A DNA stretch of 64,000 bases from Fuerstiella sp. (GCA_029245955.1 JAQWOH010000047.1:112319-176318), one strand, 5' to 3'; positions 10,220 to 17,734 are shown, counted from the stretch's first letter. Notes: generated by a model not told the origin, from the letters alone. Translations and numbers: made by a program.

Positions 10220-10239
10220 ACTAACTAGCTCTGGTTAGT
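10220..10239. promoter_or_regulatory. Palindromic candidate operator downstream of the promoter
   Basis: ACTAAC, an 8-bp spacer, then GTTAGT form an inverted repeat (10220-10225 and 10234-10239). It lies about 13-32 bp after the predicted transcription start, where a bound repressor would block transcription. The Rrf2-type regulator at the far end of this cluster is the natural candidate to bind it. This is inference from position only. Confidence 0.4.
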
Positions 10240-10337
10240 GGTAATAAGGTTTTCTTCTCGCCGTCCCTGATGGACTTCCCCTCCAGCGACTGCGTTGCAC
10301 TCTGTGACGCAACTCACCATTTTGAAGGAGCCGACAG

Positions 10338-10598
10338 ATGCTTGTCATCGTGTTCCTTAGTCTCTCTCTGGCCGTCACGGCCCTGACTGTGCTCTTGCTG
10401 ATGACGTTCCTGAGCGTTGCCTTTCCCGGGTCCGACCACTGCACGTCGATGACGTCAACGGACTCGCATATGTGTCGTTGCGACAACTGCCAGTCAGCGT
10501 CTGCCGATCAGCAGGAAATTGCACGTCGTACAGTCGTCACGAAAAGTGATGAGTTTACGGACCAGAACTTCCAGCATGCTCAGGGAGGCCACCCGTGA
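10338..10598 (+). CDS. Small single-TM protein with C-terminal Cys cluster, first gene of cytochrome cluster
   Basis: An 86-residue protein. It opens with one hydrophobic helix (about residues 1-29) followed by a hydrophilic tail holding Cys35, Cys46, Cys48 and Cys51 (spaced C-x10-C-x1-C-x2-C). No family is recognised. AAGGAG precedes the ATG with good spacing, and the stop overlaps the GTG start of the tetraheme cytochrome by 4 bp, which supports translation and coupling. The Cys group could hold a metal or form disulfides outside the membrane; there is no CxxCH, so it is not a c-type cytochrome. Confidence 0.7.
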   Translation: MLVIVFLSLSLAVTALTVLLLMTFLSVAFPGSDHCTSMTSTDSHMCRCDNCQSASADQQEIARRTVVTKSDEFTDQNFQHAQGGHP

Positions 10599-11155
10599 AC
10601 TGGAAACTTATCTTTTCCCGAAACACCAGGCACCTTCGAATTCTGGTGTTGCTGGTCGTCGCCGGCGGTGGTGGTGCGTTCTTCGTACGCAGCCAGATGA
10701 TTCCTGCTGACTACGGACAGAATGGTCCGTACCGTCATGCGGCACTGGCGAAAATCGAGGCCCAGCCTTCTGTGCTGCAGTCCGACACAACGTGTCTGAA
10801 ATGCCACACGAATGTGGAAGAAGAGCGAAGCGAATCGCCTCATGCGGCAGTCCGCTGTCTCCATTGTCATGGCAATGGCAAACAGCACATTGTTGACGCC
10901 ACGAAGGCGGGCGAATTCCCTGAGCATTCGATTCCTCCTGCAAAAAAGTGGGACGGAAAGTTTCGGACGCACACGGATCTGTTCATTACGCACGATCGAG
11001 CGACCTGCCTGTCCTGCCACACCCGGGTGGTGGGTATGCCCGATTCTTTTCTCAGCATCAATGTCGCAGCGCATCTGGAAGAACAGGGAGCAGAAGAAAT
11101 TAACAGTAAGAACGTTTGCTTTGAGTGCCACGAGGGGCACAGCCCCGGGCTATGA
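10595..11155 (+). CDS. Membrane-anchored tetraheme cytochrome c
   Basis: A 186-residue protein with an N-terminal anchor (about residues 14-33, ending in a Gly-rich stretch) and four CxxCH heme c motifs: CLKCH (67-71), CLHCH (88-92), CLSCH (138-142) and CFECH (175-179). The layout resembles the small quinol-oxidising multiheme proteins of the NapC/NrfH type in size, but similarity to them is not obvious. It starts with GTG overlapping the previous gene. With the FeS protein and NrfD subunit that follow, it probably passes electrons between the quinone pool and periplasmic partners. Confidence 0.85.
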   Translation: MNWKLIFSRNTRHLRILVLLVVAGGGGAFFVRSQMIPADYGQNGPYRHAALAKIEAQPSVLQSDTTCLKCHTNVEEERSESPHAAVRCLHCHGNGKQHIVDATKAGEFPEHSIPPAKKWDGKFRTHTDLFITHDRATCLSCHTRVVGMPDSFLSINVAAHLEEQGAEEINSKNVCFECHEGHSPGL

Positions 11156-11175
11156 GGTGTTCGCCGGAGATCAAC

Positions 11176-12090
11176 ATGAAGTTTCAATTGAATATTCTGA
11201 ACAACGGGGGTGACTGTTGCGGTTCCGACGATTCCCGTGAAAAGCAGTGTGGAAATCACACAGGCTGCGGTGGGTGCAGTGACGCTCCCGACGCCAGTTC
11301 CCGACGCCAGTTTCTGAATAAGGCATCAACAGTTGCGCTTGGTTCATTCAGTCTTACACTTCTGCCGATGTCCGGTGATCTTTTGTCTGATGAGCCGAGT
11401 CCGGATGATCCTGACGGTGCCCCCGCAGACGCAGGCAGTAGAACGGCAGATCAGAGTGACGAAGTTGTCTATGGTTTTCTTGTCGACACTGAGCGATGTG
11501 TTGGTACGGGCAAATGCCTGACGGCCTGTCGCGAAGAGAACAACGTACCGGAAGGATACGCAAGAACATGGGTTGAACGATTCGTGCACTATAAGGACGG
11601 TACGGTTCAGGTGGATCTGGTTCCTGAAACAGGTTTTGCGGGGTCGGATGTGCCACCGATTGCCCCGGGTCTTGTGGACCGCGCCTATTTCGTTCCCAAA
11701 CTCTGCAATCAATGCGAAGACGCTCCCTGCAACCAGGTCTGCCCCGTTCACGCCGCGTTTACTTCACCGGAGGGAGTCGAATTGGTGGATCCCGACCGCT
11801 GCATTGGCTGCGCCTACTGCGTTCAGGCGTGTCCCTACGGCGTTCGCTTCATCAACCCGGAGACCGGCAATGCCGACAAGTGCACCTGGTGCTACCACAG
11901 AATCAAACGGAATGAAACGCCGGCGTGTGTCGAGGCATGTCCGGTGGACGCTCGTGTTTTCGGCCGGCTGGATGACCCCGAAAGTGAACTCAGAAAAAGG
12001 CTTGCGGCGATCCCGACATCGGTCCTGAAGGAACATCTCGGTACGCACCCCAAACTGCACTATGTTGCGAAATCCGGGGAGGTCATCTGA
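11176..12090 (+). CDS. Tat-exported four-cluster ferredoxin subunit (NrfC/DmsB-like)
   Basis: A 304-residue iron-sulfur protein. The start at 11176 is favoured over an upstream in-frame ATG because GGAGA precedes it. A Tat signal SRRQFLNKA lies at residues 42-50, preceded by an unusual Cys-rich stretch (Cys14, 15, 25, 31, 34). Four ferredoxin motifs follow: CVGTGKCLTAC (108-118), where the second Cys is Thr; CNQCEDAPCNQVCP (177-190); CIGCAYCVQACP (209-220); and CTWC with CVEACP (236-256). It is the electron-wire subunit that pairs with NrfD-type membrane proteins, here encoded next with a 1-bp overlap. No molybdopterin catalytic subunit is encoded nearby. Confidence 0.9.
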   Translation: MKFQLNILNNGGDCCGSDDSREKQCGNHTGCGGCSDAPDASSRRQFLNKASTVALGSFSLTLLPMSGDLLSDEPSPDDPDGAPADAGSRTADQSDEVVYGFLVDTERCVGTGKCLTACREENNVPEGYARTWVERFVHYKDGTVQVDLVPETGFAGSDVPPIAPGLVDRAYFVPKLCNQCEDAPCNQVCPVHAAFTSPEGVELVDPDRCIGCAYCVQACPYGVRFINPETGNADKCTWCYHRIKRNETPACVEACPVDARVFGRLDDPESELRKRLAAIPTSVLKEHLGTHPKLHYVAKSGEVI

Positions 12091-13406
12091 TGCACGCTTC
12101 GTCATTCGTTTTCCCCAACGATCCACACGTGCCCTGGAGCATCATGATTGTGCTCTACCCGTACATTACGGGGCTCGTTGCGGGTGCTTTTGTCGTTTCT
12201 GCGCTGTATCACGTGTTTCACCAGGACGTTCTTAAACCCGTGGCACGGCTGGCTCTGGTTACGGCCCTCTGCTTCTGCGTATTTGCCACGCTGCCGTTGC
12301 TGTTGCACCTCCACCACCCGGAGCGTGCATTCAACATTATGATCACCCCGAGTGCCACTTCGGCCATGTCCGGGTTCGGGATCATCTACAACGTCTACAT
12401 GCTGCTGCTGGTCGTTGAAGTCTGGCTTGTCTTTCGTCCGGATATTGTTGCGCTGGCAAAGACCACTAACGGTTGGCCGGGCATGGTGTACCGACTGCTG
12501 TCTCTGGGGGATCGGGAAATCACGAAGGAATCGCGGGCCGTTGACGAATGGCTGATTCGGGCACTTGCGATAGGCGGAATTCCCGCAGCCTGCGTGCTGC
12601 ACGGATATGTCGGATTCCTGTTTGGTGCTGTCAAAGCCAATCCCTGGTGGTCGACAGCTTTGATGCCGGTCATTTTTCTGGCGTCCGCCGTGGTTTCAGG
12701 AATTGCAGCCCTCATTGCACTGTATCTTTTCTTTTGCTGGCGGCGAAAGATCACTCCGGACGCCGACTGTGTCCGCGCAATGTCCCGTTATCTTTGGGTC
12801 TCACTGACCATCGCAGTATCACTTGAGATGCTTGAGCTGGTTCACATGGCTTATGAAGCCGGAGCGGAATGGCACGCAATATCGACACTGCTCACGGAGC
12901 GTCTGGCCATTTCGTACGGCGTGGTACAGGTGTTGATCGGATCTGTGTGTCCGTTTCTGCTACTACTGCTGGCAGTTCGCCCTCGGCTGAACCCTCGATG
13001 GCTGACTGGTCTGAGTGGCATCGCGTCCGTGCTTGTCCTCGTGCAGGTCTTCGCCATGCGATGGAACGTGGTGGTCGGAGGCCAGATGCTGTCGAAGAGT
13101 TTCCGTGGCTTTGTTGAATACCCGTTACACATAGGCGGACGTGAGGGGCTGATTGCGGCCGCTGTGATTCTTGCGTTGCCATTTGTCGCACTGATATTCG
13201 CCAGCCGGCTGTTGCCACTCTGGGAATCCGGTGATAAGCACGTGTTAAGCAGCAAGCCATTTCAGCCTGCCAACACCGGAAACTCACTTACCACTGGTAC
13301 CCTGACTTCAGTCACCAACCAACAAAGGACCATGTTCAATGAAGAAGACACTGCAGACACTGACGCTTTCAATTATGGCGCTGTTATGCGCAATGAACAC
13401 GTGTAG
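12090..13406 (+). CDS. nrfD: NrfD/PsrC-family integral membrane quinone-interacting subunit
   Basis: A 438-residue polytopic protein with about ten hydrophobic segments, of the NrfD/PsrC polysulfide reductase membrane family. It starts ...VPWSIMIVLYPYITGLVAGAF, characteristic of the first helix, with LLLHLHHPERAFNIM and a GFGIIYNVYMLLLVVE segment later. These subunits exchange electrons with menaquinol in the inner membrane. The ATG shares one base with the stop of the ferredoxin gene. The last 68 bp overlap the next gene in another frame; the tail after about residue 400 is hydrophilic and may be a late extension. The gene symbol denotes the family only; nitrite reduction is not implied. Confidence 0.88.
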   Translation: MHASSFVFPNDPHVPWSIMIVLYPYITGLVAGAFVVSALYHVFHQDVLKPVARLALVTALCFCVFATLPLLLHLHHPERAFNIMITPSATSAMSGFGIIYNVYMLLLVVEVWLVFRPDIVALAKTTNGWPGMVYRLLSLGDREITKESRAVDEWLIRALAIGGIPAACVLHGYVGFLFGAVKANPWWSTALMPVIFLASAVVSGIAALIALYLFFCWRRKITPDADCVRAMSRYLWVSLTIAVSLEMLELVHMAYEAGAEWHAISTLLTERLAISYGVVQVLIGSVCPFLLLLLAVRPRLNPRWLTGLSGIASVLVLVQVFAMRWNVVVGGQMLSKSFRGFVEYPLHIGGREGLIAAAVILALPFVALIFASRLLPLWESGDKHVLSSKPFQPANTGNSLTTGTLTSVTNQQRTMFNEEDTADTDAFNYGAVMRNEHV

Positions 13407-13815
13407 CGCACTCGCCCCGTTCAAGAAGGCGTTCGATGAAAAATACGTCAAGTCATCTGACAATGATGCTCTCAAGGCGGCCTTCAAATCTGCGAGTTGC
13501 AACACCTGCCATGTGAAGGGAAAGAAAAAAGACTGGCTGAACGGTTACGGCGTTCAGCTGGCAAAACGCATTTCCGGCAACGCCAAAGACCGTCTGGCGA
13601 TGGCCAAAGCGATCAGCACTGATGCGCAGAAATCCGAGAACGAAAAATTGCTTGCGGAATTGAAGAAAGCACTTAAGGAAACGGAGTCTGTGAAGTCTCC
13701 GTCCGGTGTTTTGTTCAGTGCGCTGTTCGCGGATTCTGCGATGCCCACTGCCAAAGGTGCAAAATCCGTCAGAACCGAGGATTTTGAATCTGACGATGAG
13801 GTAAAAAAGAATTGA
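13339..13815 (+). CDS. Small monoheme cytochrome c-like exported protein
   Basis: A 158-residue protein with a clear Sec signal peptide (MKKTLQTLTLSIMALLC, cleavage near CSALA) and one heme c motif CNTCH (54-58), followed by a Lys-rich helical body. An ATG preceded by AAAGGA supports the start, although it lies inside the 3' end of the NrfD gene. It is probably a periplasmic electron carrier for the complex encoded upstream. The C-terminal half has no family I recognise. Confidence 0.75.
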   Translation: MKKTLQTLTLSIMALLCAMNTCSALAPFKKAFDEKYVKSSDNDALKAAFKSASCNTCHVKGKKKDWLNGYGVQLAKRISGNAKDRLAMAKAISTDAQKSENEKLLAELKKALKETESVKSPSGVLFSALFADSAMPTAKGAKSVRTEDFESDDEVKKN

Positions 13816-13872
13816 TCACGTCAAGGAATTGTTACGTCTCGTTTCCCCGGAACAGTCTTAGGAGTTAATTTG

Positions 13873-14307
13873 ATGAAGCTCACAAAGATGGCCGTTGTTG
13901 TCGCTGGCTTGGCAGCGCTGGTCTGGTTTGCCGGCACGCCCGACGACGCTCAGGCTCAGAAGACAAAGGGTAAGTCACGACCAGCCGCGACGAAATATCT
14001 GATGCGGGGAATCGTACGTCCAAACTGTGCCGGTCTGGGCAAACTGCTGAAGGAAGGACCTGCAGAGGACGAGGCATGGGACACCGTCGCCTGCCACGCA
14101 GCCTGCCTGAATGAATTGAGTTTCGCGCTGATGGACGACGGTCGGTGCCCCGATGGCGTCTGGGCAAAGGCAGCCACTGGAGCGCTTCGTGACGGAACAG
14201 TTGCCTTGCTGGCGGCCGTCGAAGCAAAGGACACGGATGCTGCCAATGCCGCGTTCAAGACCGTCACCTCAAGTTGTGCCGCCTGCCACAAGGTTCATAA
14301 GAAGTAG
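13873..14307 (+). CDS. Cytochrome c'-like monoheme protein
   Basis: A 144-residue exported protein. The signal peptide MKLTKMAVVVAGLAALVWFAG ends near AQAQ; the mature part is helical and ends with CAACHKVHKK, the C-terminal heme motif layout of class II (cytochrome c'/c556) cytochromes. Two further Cys (74 and 78, in VACHAAC) and Cys92 are unusual. AGGAG lies 8 bp before the ATG at 13873; a TTG one codon earlier is unlikely to be used. It closes the six-gene cluster and is followed by a hairpin. Cytochrome c' proteins often bind NO or act as carriers; which applies here is unknown. Confidence 0.82.
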   Translation: MKLTKMAVVVAGLAALVWFAGTPDDAQAQKTKGKSRPAATKYLMRGIVRPNCAGLGKLLKEGPAEDEAWDTVACHAACLNELSFALMDDGRCPDGVWAKAATGALRDGTVALLAAVEAKDTDAANAAFKTVTSSCAACHKVHKK

Positions 14308-14338
14308 CGCGGTATAGATCGATTGCTAAGGAATGCGA

Positions 14339-14361
14339 CGTCAGCAGGAATACTGCTGACG
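14339..14361 (+). terminator. Terminator-like hairpin after the cytochrome cluster
   Basis: A perfect 9-bp stem CGTCAGCAG/CTGCTGACG with a GAATA loop lies 32 bp after the cytochrome c' stop, with a short TTTAT tract a few bases later. It sits between convergent genes and may serve both. Confidence 0.6.
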
Positions 14362-14408
14362 CCGACTTTATGCCTGAGCAGGAAATGCAGCGATGCTCTG
14401 CCAGCCGC

Positions 14409-14855
14409 TCATGTCATTTCGGTCGGCAGGCACGGAAAACGGCAAAGCGGTTTTCGTCGTTTAGGCACTGCCAATAGTGAAGCGATGGTCTTGTCTCCCA
14501 ACGTCTTTTCAAGCAACTGCCCCGTATCGTCCAGAGAGCGGTGCAGAGGACATAGATTGGAGCCATGATGTGGAATCTTCAGCGGACACGTATGAAAACG
14601 TTGAATCGGATCGATGGCGTTGATGACCTCAAGCACGGAAAGTTCTTCAGGTGAAGTTATCAGCGTGAATCCACCATGAGGCCCGCGCTGTGAGTCAACA
14701 ACCGAACTTCGACTCAGCGATTGCATAACCTTGGCCAAATACCCGGCGGGAACCTCTGTCGCTTTAGAAATTCGAGCCGTCGTACACGGCCGTCCCTCCT
14801 GGTCGGCAAGATACACAACGGCACGCAGCGCGTACTCGGCAGTCTGAGAAATCAT
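14409..14855 (-). CDS. Rrf2-family transcriptional regulator with Cys-His cluster motif
   Basis: A 148-residue protein of the Rrf2 family (IscR, NsrR, RsrR). The winged helix-turn-helix covers about residues 1-70 (MISQTAEYALRAVVYLA; then QRGPHGGFTL in the wing). The effector region carries Cys90, His96 (and His97), Cys102 and His105. These fall at spacings 0, +6, +12 and +15, the same as the IscR ligands Cys92, Cys98, Cys104 and His107, but with His at the second place. A cluster-sensing role is therefore plausible. It is convergent with the cytochrome cluster, its likely target. The last 15 residues add two Cys (138, 142). Confidence 0.9.
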   Translation of the reverse strand: MISQTAEYALRAVVYLADQEGRPCTTARISKATEVPAGYLAKVMQSLSRSSVVDSQRGPHGGFTLITSPEELSVLEVINAIDPIQRFHTCPLKIPHHGSNLCPLHRSLDDTGQLLEKTLGDKTIASLLAVPKRRKPLCRFPCLPTEMT

Positions 14856-15369
14856 TGAGCTGGCGGCTCCAGAAGGATTCGGCAGACAACGTAGTTATCC
14901 GGACACAACCGTCGACAATAGGTCTGCATGAGTTGGATGTCAAGGTACCAGTCGAAGTGCTCGCGTAAGGCGAAGACCCGTGCCCGCGGCGTTGTCGGGC
15001 GCTGTTAGCGACCGGCCTCCTCCCTCAAACGCTGCGTCAAGAATGCTGCGTCAATTCAGGCTCACGTTCAAAAACGCGTCGAATAGTGGTGGCCAGCAAC
15101 CGTCCTGCACCTTTGCACGGTTATCGCCGCCAGCCTGATGCTTCCGTTCGCTCAGCGTCAATTTCGCTTCTTGCGTTCATGTTGCCGTGCGCCCCACATT
15201 TAAGCAGGGAAACAAACTTCTGGGTTGAAAAGACAGGCGGTTGGCGAGATACTCCGTCGCGGTTGGGCATTGCAATCTGCTGATCGGCACGGAAACGGTA
15301 CGTTTACAGACTGCGACAACAACCGCTCTGCGATACGCAAAATCGTAGAAAACACTGCGTTTTGCAGTC
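14856..15369. other. Intergenic region, no gene seen
   Basis: About 510 bp between the Rrf2 gene start and tRNA-Ser. It must hold the Rrf2 promoter and the tRNA promoter, but no convincing hexamer pair or coding frame was found. A short direct repeat GCTGCGTCAA occurs twice near 15031 and 15046. Confidence 0.4.
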
Positions 15370-15458
15370 GGAGAGATGGCAGAGTGGCCGAATGCGCATC
15401 ATTGCTAATGATGTGTCCGGGTCAAACTGGACCGCGGGTTCGAATCCCGCTCTCTCCG
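15370..15458 (+). tRNA. tRNA-Ser (anticodon GCT)
   Basis: An 89-nt class II tRNA. The acceptor GGAGAGA (15370-15376) pairs with TCTCTCC (15451-15457), followed by discriminator G. The anticodon loop TTGCTAA gives GCT (15404-15406), reading AGC/AGU serine codons. A long variable arm and the T-loop GGTTCGAATCC are present. CCA is not encoded. Confidence 0.95.
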
Positions 15459-15467
15459 CATCACCAG

Positions 15468-15494
15468 GGCCGTCAACGGGAATCGTTGACGGCC
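15468..15494 (+). terminator. Rho-independent-like terminator of tRNA-Ser
   Basis: A perfect 11-bp stem GGCCGTCAACG/CGTTGACGGCC with a 5-nt loop, followed by TTGTTC, begins 10 bp after the tRNA. Confidence 0.75.
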
Positions 15495-15550
15495 TTGTTC
15501 ATATTCCGGCAACAGGTCGACGTCTGTCCCGTCCACTCAACAGCAAACTC

Positions 15551-15973
15551 ATGCTGCGCGTCACGTCACACATTGAAATCAATGACTCGGAGTTTGAGTT
15601 CTCGTTCGCCCGCAGCGGCGGTCCCGGCGGACAGAACGTTAACAAAGTGAGTTCCAAGGCTGTATTGCGCTGGGACGTCACCCGGTCGCAGGCACTGCCA
15701 CCGGGAGTACGCCAGAGATTCCTGGCAAAGTATCAGAATCGTGTTACCCGAGATGGCATGCTCGTGCTGCACAGTCAGCGCTACCGCGATCAGGGTCGCA
15801 ACGTCGCTGACTGTAGGGAACGTCTCCGTGAAATGATTCTGCAGGTCGCGAAGCCTCCCGTGCAGCGCCGCCCGACCAGGCCCACAAGAGGATCACAGCA
15901 GCGCCGCATTCAGAATAAGAAACAGAATTCTGACAAGAAACGAATGCGTCGCCGACCGTCTGATGGAGAGTAG
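15551..15973 (+). CDS. arfB: ArfB (YaeJ)-type ribosome rescue peptidyl-tRNA hydrolase
   Basis: A 140-residue protein with the class I release factor GGQ motif (SGGPGGQNVN, GGQ at 26-28) directly after the start and a long basic C-terminal tail (RRPTRPTRGSQQRRIQNKK). This is the ArfB design: the GGQ domain hydrolyses peptidyl-tRNA on ribosomes stalled without a stop codon, and the basic tail enters the empty mRNA channel. The start at 15551 is chosen because an upstream in-frame start would lie inside the tRNA gene and its terminator. No strong ribosome site is visible. Confidence 0.9.
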   Translation: MLRVTSHIEINDSEFEFSFARSGGPGGQNVNKVSSKAVLRWDVTRSQALPPGVRQRFLAKYQNRVTRDGMLVLHSQRYRDQGRNVADCRERLREMILQVAKPPVQRRPTRPTRGSQQRRIQNKKQNSDKKRMRRRPSDGE

Positions 15974-16128
15974 ATTCGCCTGCCCAGGCCGTCGCTTGCC
16001 ATGGAGCGATAACTAATCGTCCTGAAACGCAGCAACCTCTGCCGAAAACGATGCTCTGTATTCTGGGCTGTTCGCAAACTGTGCAGCAGTCTAAAGTTCC
16101 GAGTCAGTCAGACGGCTGGTCCTGACAT

Positions 16129-17556
16129 TTGTTTCTGCTGCCGCGATACGGACACGTGGTGCCCATCGACCCTGAACACTCTCATTCTGATCATTCACAG
16201 ACTGCGACCTCGTCGGCGATAACCGTTGGTGAGAGACGCAGCGCTCAGTCGTTCCAGTGTCCCGGTGAATCGTCGCCGATTTCCCGAGCCGTACACTTGG
16301 GACGACTGACAGCAGGATGGTCAGGCTGCAGAGATTGCGTGTGGCAGAACGAAGTCTGTGACGCAGATCGCTACGCAGCCATGGCGCGAACTGAAATCGA
16401 CCATCGCCACAGTATTCGTCGGACAGAGTTCGGTGTTCGCGGCACGTATCTGAATGCGATCGACCGGTTCCGGGCTTCTCAGCTGGCAACCATATTTTCA
16501 ACGCAGATCGGTCAGCAGACGACTCTGGATATCCCTTCGCTGCCGGAAGCTGACGATGCAGACTTTGTACGCACTGCAGCAAACGTGACCGTTGCGACTG
16601 GCTATGACGGTCGTTACGGGTCGCCCGACCTGCTGGCAGGTGTTAATTCTGCTGTCCGCCAAAACGGATGCGATGTTGTCGACGCGGGACGTTGCACGGC
16701 CGCCAGTCTGCTGAATATTTTCCGCACCGATCCCGATGTCCGTGGAGCCATACTGGTGACTGGGGCCGGTGGTTCCGCAAGTGACGTGGGCATGGATATT
16801 TTCACGCAGGACCAGCAGCCCGTTCCTGTCCCGTGGCAGAAATATGGAGTGATCAATCGGGCGTATCAGACAGAGCAATATCACACAACGTTGGTCAGTA
16901 TCGAAGACGCTCTGGCGCAGTTTCGTTGCGGCGACACCGATCACAAACCGGAAACGTCTGCCGGTGTTCAGTTTGAAGAATCCGAACTGATTCTGCCGGA
17001 CATCACCGCCGATGGTCAGCATTTGTTTCGGTCCGTTCGTCACAGTGGAGGCCTGACGTCTGTGCAGTCAGAAGTTGAATATCGGCAGTGGCTGCGGAGG
17101 TGGTGGCCGAACACATCTGACGTAGCGGTAACGGCAATGGTGGCCGATTCTGTTGTCGCAGACCGCCTGCAATGGCTGGCGTCTGAAAAGATGCTGAAAA
17201 TTCAGCTGCGTACGAAGCAGAATACGTTCGTAAAAGGTGACTCTGCAGTGTCAGAGTTCGTCGGAAAGGCGTCCGTCAGTTTTGAAATTGGCGAAGACGA
17301 TCGCTTTGTCAGGGTTGCCAGTCGGCACGACGGTTTTCATTCGGCTGACAAAATCGTCCAGTGGATTAACCGTGCAGCTCATTCGGACAACTCGCACGTC
17401 ACAGCACATCATACCAGCGACGGAAGTCGAATCCTGCTGGCCGACGTGGCTCTGCCATGCTCCGGTATGCAGCAGGAATTAATCAGCGATGGACTTGCTG
17501 TCGCCGGATTGATCACAGGTCTGCTGAGCAACGGGACGAATTATCTGCCGGCTTGA
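16129..17556 (+). CDS. Degenerate alpha-D-phosphohexomutase-like protein
   Basis: Up to 475 residues, similar to phosphomannomutase/phosphoglucomutase proteins: FGVRGTY matches the domain 1 opening, TGYDGRYGSPDLLAGV the second conserved stretch, and the C-terminal domain is also present. The catalytic phosphoserine loop (normally TASHNP) is replaced by VTGAGGSASDVG, so the protein is probably not an active mutase. An N-terminal segment contains Cys44 in CPGESSPISRAVHLGRL and a CRDC pair, suggesting a zinc site and recalling planctomycete relatives. The TTG at 16129 is only the most upstream possible start; translation may begin later because the first ~35 residues look unconserved. Confidence 0.65.
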   Translation: MFLLPRYGHVVPIDPEHSHSDHSQTATSSAITVGERRSAQSFQCPGESSPISRAVHLGRLTAGWSGCRDCVWQNEVCDADRYAAMARTEIDHRHSIRRTEFGVRGTYLNAIDRFRASQLATIFSTQIGQQTTLDIPSLPEADDADFVRTAANVTVATGYDGRYGSPDLLAGVNSAVRQNGCDVVDAGRCTAASLLNIFRTDPDVRGAILVTGAGGSASDVGMDIFTQDQQPVPVPWQKYGVINRAYQTEQYHTTLVSIEDALAQFRCGDTDHKPETSAGVQFEESELILPDITADGQHLFRSVRHSGGLTSVQSEVEYRQWLRRWWPNTSDVAVTAMVADSVVADRLQWLASEKMLKIQLRTKQNTFVKGDSAVSEFVGKASVSFEIGEDDRFVRVASRHDGFHSADKIVQWINRAAHSDNSHVTAHHTSDGSRILLADVALPCSGMQQELISDGLAVAGLITGLLSNGTNYLPA

Positions 17557-17628
17557 GGATCATCAGGCGACAGCTGCCGCTGACTTTGGGCAATGTCGCG
17601 TGCTCAGCCATGTGCGGATCTTGACCGT

Positions 17629-17734
17629 GGATCGCAGGCCGGCCTCGGCGAAACATCGTACCGGTTTCATTGCGCGTGCTTTCACGTCGTTACGTTGCCG
17701 GAGCGGCGTTGCTGCGATCCTGGATCCGGCCTGC
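17629..17734. repeat. Intergenic palindromic element
   Basis: Between convergent genes, GGATCGCAG (17629-17637) is repeated inverted as CTGCGATCC (17712-17720), and GCAGGCCGG (17634-17642) as CCGGCCTGC (17726-17734). The 10-mers GATCGCAGGC and GATCCGGCCT also occur in the palindrome region at 59172-59223, so this may be a dispersed hairpin repeat. It may also help terminate the two converging transcripts. Confidence 0.45.

Noticed and set aside
15362..15550. Upstream extension of the ArfB frame
   Set aside because: It would be translated through the tRNA-Ser gene and its terminator; the GGQ protein begins at 15551.
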